From: Pseudodesulfovibrio tunisiensis
GTDB lineage: Bacteria > Desulfobacterota > Desulfovibrionia > Desulfovibrionales > Desulfovibrionaceae
DNA length: 64,000 nucleotides
Reading direction: 5' to 3'
Assembly (NCBI RefSeq): GCF_022809775.1
Contig: NZ_CP094380.1
Location: 434,001-498,000, forward strand
In this document: piece after piece, positions 60,947 through 64,000 of the stretch
Position numbering within the stretch: position 1 is the first letter of the stretch
Layout of the letters: each line of letters opens with the position of its first letter
The notes under the pieces: generated by a model
The model's input: only the letters and a program-made list of their open reading frames with translations
Told to the model about the DNA's origin: nothing
Database searches by the model: none
Made by a program: the position numbers and the translations under genes

Positions 60947-61909
60947 ATGAATCAATCCGTGCCGGACTCTCTCTTCTATCGCAAGCAGCAGGCGTTTCTC
61001 CTGTCTCCGGACCCGGAGCTGGCCGCCTTGCTGCAATCCCTCTGGCCTGTCGAGGAAATGGAATTCCGCGTGTTCGACAAGGGCAGGCGGGCCATTGAAT
61101 TCCTGTTCACCGAGCCGCCGGATCTGCTGGTTGTGGACGGCCGTCTGGACGACATCTCGGCAAGCGATGTGGCCGGGCTGGTCAAGAGCGAGAACGTGTA
61201 CCGCCAGCTTCCGGTGGTGCTGTGTCTGGATGCAGCGGATTTGCAACGGGAATGGGACTGGAACCGGGTCGAGGTGGATGATTTCGTGCTTCGTCCGTTT
61301 TCCCCGGAGGAAGTCCGGGCGCGCATCAATCTGACCCTGTGTCGCGCCATGCGTGCTCTGGATGCCAATCCGCTCTCCAAGTTGCCGGGCAATACCAGCA
61401 TCATTCAGCGCATTCAGCAGCTCATGGATCAGGAGCAGGATTTTGCTCTGGCCTATTGCGATCTCGACTATTTCAAGTCCTACAACGATCGGTACGGCTT
61501 TTCCCGGGGCGACGAGATTCTGATGATGACCGCGCGACTCATCGTCAACACCATCAAGGGCTTTGCCGGGGTGCAGAGTTTCGTGGGCCATGTGGGCGGC
61601 GATGATTTCGTGTTCATTCTGCCCGTGGACAAGGTCGAGGAAGCCTGCAAGCGCATCATTGCGGCCTTTGATGATATCGTGCCGCATTTCTACGATCCCG
61701 AGGACAGACGGCGCGGTCATATCCGGTCCACGGACCGGGAAGGCAATGTTCGGACTTTCCCGCTCATGGCCGTGTCCATTGCCGTGGTCCTGAACGAGCA
61801 GGCCCGGCTCAAGCATTACGGCGAGGCTTCGGCCATTGCCATGGCCCTGAAGAAGAAGGCCAAGGAAAACCCCAAGAGCTGTTATGTCATCGACAGGCGG
61901 AAGGACTGA
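60947..61909 (+). CDS. Receiver-like/GGDEF protein (putative diguanylate cyclase)
   Basis: 320 residues. The N-terminal half is receiver-like (DLLVVDGRLDDISASDVAG holds a possible phospho-Asp, about residue 63). The C-terminal half is a GGDEF domain: ALAYCDLDYFKSYNDRYGF, RGDEILMMTARLI and HVGGDDFVFILP. The active-site motif reads GGDDF instead of GGDEF/GGEEF, so synthesis of c-di-GMP may be reduced or lost. Its stop overlaps the xer gene start by 26 bp. Confidence 0.82.
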   Translation: MNQSVPDSLFYRKQQAFLLSPDPELAALLQSLWPVEEMEFRVFDKGRRAIEFLFTEPPDLLVVDGRLDDISASDVAGLVKSENVYRQLPVVLCLDAADLQREWDWNRVEVDDFVLRPFSPEEVRARINLTLCRAMRALDANPLSKLPGNTSIIQRIQQLMDQEQDFALAYCDLDYFKSYNDRYGFSRGDEILMMTARLIVNTIKGFAGVQSFVGHVGGDDFVFILPVDKVEEACKRIIAAFDDIVPHFYDPEDRRRGHIRSTDREGNVRTFPLMAVSIAVVLNEQARLKHYGEASAIAMALKKKAKENPKSCYVIDRRKD

Positions 61910-62834
61910 TCGTCTCGGGGAACTGGCGCAGGGATTTCTGGCGTATCTTGCCGTGGAAAAGGGATATTCCGATGCCACGGTGCGCGCCTACGCCACGGAT
62001 CTGGAGCAGTTCGACGATTTTTTGCGTCCGAAGCGGCGTTCGCTGGCTCGCCCGGAGCGGGTGACCCGGGATCATGTGCGTGCTTTCCTGGCCGAGCTGC
62101 ACCGCAGGCGGCTGGCAAAGACGAGCATGGGCCGCAAGCTGTCCAGTTTGCGCACCTTTTTCAAATATCTTCGCAAGCACGAAATCGTACTCAAGGACCC
62201 GACCGCCGGAGTGCGCAATCCCAAACAGGATCAGCGGCAGCCGCAGGTTCTGAACGTGGATCAGGCTGTGGCCATGATGGAGGCGGCTGTGGAACCCTCC
62301 CCGGAGGGGCTTCGCGACCTTGCTCTGGCCGAATTGCTCTATGGCTCTGGGCTGCGCATTACCGAGGCCGTATCGCTTGATCTCAACGACGTGGATACCG
62401 ATCTGGTCCGGGTGCAGGGCAAGGGCTCCAAGGAGCGCATCGTGCCCCTGTCCGACGCGTCCGTGAAGCGGATTCGGCGATACATCGAACAGCGACACGC
62501 CCTGCTGGAGGATTATGCCGAGCAGGCGCTTTTCGTTGGCGTGCGTGGCAGGCGCCTGAATCGCCGGGAAGCGAATCGCATTGTCGCCCGTCTGGCGCAT
62601 TGTGCCGGGCTGCCCAAGGAAGTGCATCCGCACATGCTTCGCCATTCCTTTGCCACGCACCTGCTGGAAGCCGGGGCCGACCTGCGCAGTGTGCAGGAAC
62701 TTCTGGGCCACGAACGTCTTTCCACGACACAACGATACACGCATCTGGACATGCAGCGCATCATGCGGGTATATGACAGCGCGCATCCGCGCTCCGGAGT
62801 GACAAAGGCGGATCGCGATCCCGAAGAAGACTGA
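61884..62834 (+). CDS. Tyrosine recombinase XerC/XerD
   Basis: 316 residues. The N-terminal SAM-like core-binding domain (FLAYLAVEKGYSDATVRAYA) is followed by the catalytic domain. The active set is the Arg in YGSGLRITEAVSL (about 157), Lys in GKGSKERIVPL, His-X-X-Arg in HMLRHSFATHLL, His in LLGHERLSTTQ, and Tyr in RYTHLD. No phage or integron genes adjoin, so it is most likely the chromosome-dimer resolvase. C versus D cannot be told here. It overlaps the GGDEF gene in another frame. Confidence 0.9.
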   Translation: MSSTGGRTDRLGELAQGFLAYLAVEKGYSDATVRAYATDLEQFDDFLRPKRRSLARPERVTRDHVRAFLAELHRRRLAKTSMGRKLSSLRTFFKYLRKHEIVLKDPTAGVRNPKQDQRQPQVLNVDQAVAMMEAAVEPSPEGLRDLALAELLYGSGLRITEAVSLDLNDVDTDLVRVQGKGSKERIVPLSDASVKRIRRYIEQRHALLEDYAEQALFVGVRGRRLNRREANRIVARLAHCAGLPKEVHPHMLRHSFATHLLEAGADLRSVQELLGHERLSTTQRYTHLDMQRIMRVYDSAHPRSGVTKADRDPEED

Positions 62835-62856
62835 AAATCAATGCATGGAGATGATG

Positions 62857-63366
62857 ATGGATAACCCCATGGTCCTTCTGGAAACCCCGGAAGGCGAAAT
62901 TCTGATTGAACTGTTTCCGGACAAGGCTCCCAAGACCGTGGAGAATTTTCTTCAGTACGTGGACGACGAATTCTACGACGGAACCCTGTTTCATCGAGTG
63001 ATCAGGAAATTCATGGTTCAGGGCGGCGGGCTGACCTTTTCCATGGAGGAGAAGGAAACCCGTGCTCCCATCGAGAACGAGGCGACCAACGGACTGAAAA
63101 ATCTGGAAGGCACGGTTGCCATGGCCCGCGCACCTGAGGCGCACAGCGCTGCGGCCCAGTTTTTCATCAATGTTGCCGACAATCCCGATCTTGACCATGT
63201 GGACGACACGGACGATGGCTTCGGCTACTGCGTGTTCGGTCAGGTCGTGGACGGAATGGAAACCGCGCTCAAGATCAGCAAGACCCGTACCCGTGATTTT
63301 CAGGGGTATGCGGATGTGCCGACCGACCCGATTTCCATCATTTCGGCCCGGCGTTTCGAGCTGTAG
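62857..63366 (+). CDS. Cyclophilin-type peptidyl-prolyl cis-trans isomerase
   Basis: About 169 residues. FPDKAPKTVENFLQYVDDEFYDGTLFHRV (quoted here for position, about residues 22-50; catalytic Arg in FHRV) and KFMVQGGGLTF, then AMARAPEAHSAAAQFFIN and FGQVVDGME, are cyclophilin motifs. No signal peptide is seen, so it is cytoplasmic. Several ATG codons follow one another (62845, 62851, 62854, 62857). I prefer 62857 because GGAG at 62847 then stands at the right distance. Confidence 0.9.
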   Translation: MDNPMVLLETPEGEILIELFPDKAPKTVENFLQYVDDEFYDGTLFHRVIRKFMVQGGGLTFSMEEKETRAPIENEATNGLKNLEGTVAMARAPEAHSAAAQFFINVADNPDLDHVDDTDDGFGYCVFGQVVDGMETALKISKTRTRDFQGYADVPTDPISIISARRFEL

Positions 63367-63388
63367 CCAAATAGTGTTTCAACATGAG

Positions 63389-63424
63389 AAAACCGAGGAA
63401 GGCAGTGTCTTCCTCGGTTTTTTT
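63389..63424 (+). terminator. Terminator after the cyclophilin gene
   Basis: 13-bp stem AAAACCGAGGAAG/CTTCCTCGGTTTT with a 7-nt loop and a T run. It also lies at the end of the convergent permease gene. Confidence 0.88.
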
Positions 63425-63448
63425 CGTTTGGTTTCGGGGTGCTTCCGC

Positions 63449-64000
63449 CTACATCTCCAGTCGGACTTTTTCCGGGCTGAGCTTGTGCTCCAGATATTTG
63501 GAATACAGGCTCATGAGATAGCAGCAGACGAAATACATCACCGCGATGGTGGTGTATATCTCGAACGGGTAGAGCATGAGGCGGTTGTTGATGGAGTAGG
63601 CTGCCGTGGTGAGTTCGGGCACACCGATGATGTAGGCCAGCGAGGTGTCCTTGAAGGCCGCGATGAACATGCCCACGATGGCGGGCAGCATTTGCTTCAG
63701 AGCCTGGGGAAGGACGACCTTGCGCATGGTCTGGAGGTAGGACAGGCCGGTCGACTTGGCTGCTTCGGTCTGGCCCGGCGGGATGTTCTCGATGCCGCCG
63801 CGTACGATTTCCGCTATGTAGGCGCCGAAGAAGATGGTCATGGCCCAGGTCGCGCTCCAGAACACGTCGAGGTCGATTCCGAAGATGACCGGGAAGAAGA
63901 AGTACATCCAGAAGATGACGATGATCAGGGGGTTGCCGCGGATCAGTTCGATGTACAGGGTGCAGGGCACCTTGATCGCCCGGTTCTTCGAGGTCCGGCC
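63449..64000 (-). CDS. Polar amino-acid ABC permease, N-terminus cut by the window edge
   Basis: At least 183 residues; the frame stays open to the right edge. It is a HisM/GlnP-type permease: YIELIRGNPLIIVIFWMYF, the EAA loop GQTEAAKSTGLSYLQTMRKVV (about 20 residues) and several helices after it. The C-terminus (YLEHKLSPEKVRLEM) is complete. It is a different paralogue from the one at 35278. Its ATPase and binding protein are probably outside the window. Confidence 0.88.
   Translation of the reverse strand, partial: GRTSKNRAIKVPCTLYIELIRGNPLIIVIFWMYFFFPVIFGIDLDVFWSATWAMTIFFGAYIAEIVRGGIENIPPGQTEAAKSTGLSYLQTMRKVVLPQALKQMLPAIVGMFIAAFKDTSLAYIIGVPELTTAAYSINNRLMLYPFEIYTTIAVMYFVCCYLMSLYSKYLEHKLSPEKVRLEM

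Noticed and set aside
61884-62834. Integron or prophage integrase
   Set aside because: No att-like repeats, phage genes or tRNA junction adjoin; the protein fits a housekeeping Xer recombinase.

Overview
The window reads as a chromosome segment of a sulfate-reducing deltaproteobacterium of the Desulfovibrionaceae (Desulfovibrio/Pseudodesulfovibrio type). This is inferred from gene content: a tungstate importer beside an aldehyde:ferredoxin oxidoreductase, a pentahaem TorC with TorD and TorA, and a cluster of chemosensory, HDOD and GGDEF genes. The genes are GC-rich, and ATGA stop/start overlaps are common. Organism and gene names come from reading the translations; no database search was made.

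Layout. 1-3.4 kb, minus strand: a flavin disulfide-reductase-like enzyme, a DMT transporter and a YdjM-type membrane protein. 3.5-9.6 kb, plus: psd and pssA (phosphatidylethanolamine synthesis), then leuA-leuC-leuD-leuB (leucine synthesis), closed by a strong terminator. 9.6-16.3 kb: two small membrane/coiled-coil proteins, a GIY-YIG protein, an ABC-F ATPase with mutT, metF, asd and a class IV aminotransferase. 16.3-22.6 kb: a glycosyltransferase, a zinc-ribbon/SulP/STAS/cNMP fusion, rfbB-rfbD and trmL. 22.6-29.8 kb: a tungsten module with a MobB-like GTPase, tupCBA, a ModE-type regulator, a ThiF/MoeB-like E1, a MoaD-like protein, aor, and a divergent unknown. 29.9-34.3 kb: torC-torD-torA behind a good sigma-54 promoter match. 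34.5-37.1 kb: a polar amino-acid ABC importer whose permease carries an extra N-terminal TPR-like region.

37.36-47.3 kb: a complete type I-E CRISPR-Cas locus read on the minus strand. It has cas3, a 488-bp non-coding interval, cse1-cse2-cas7e-cas5e-cas6e-cas1-cas2, a leader, and a 16-repeat array. The cas3-cse1 interval is the most interesting part of the window. It holds a one-spacer mini-CRISPR with degenerate repeats. Its 33-nt guide partly matches two tandem sites that abut a near-consensus sigma-70 promoter. That promoter would make a structured leader RNA with a 5' stem-loop, a 16-codon ORF whose ribosome site can be sequestered, and an intrinsic terminator just before cse1. This looks like guide-RNA autoregulation of cas genes (CreR-like) or a CreTA-like RNA addiction pair.

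47.4-64 kb: an outer-membrane beta-barrel gene, tRNA-Pro(CGG), a chemosensory cluster (cheB, HEAT-repeat protein, cheR, cheY, three-Hpt cheA), an unknown multi-pass membrane protein, cpoB/ybgF, dprA, a half-size GDT1/UPF0016 protein, an HDOD/GGDEF signalling group, a XerC/D recombinase, a cyclophilin, and the end of another amino-acid ABC permease cut by the window edge.
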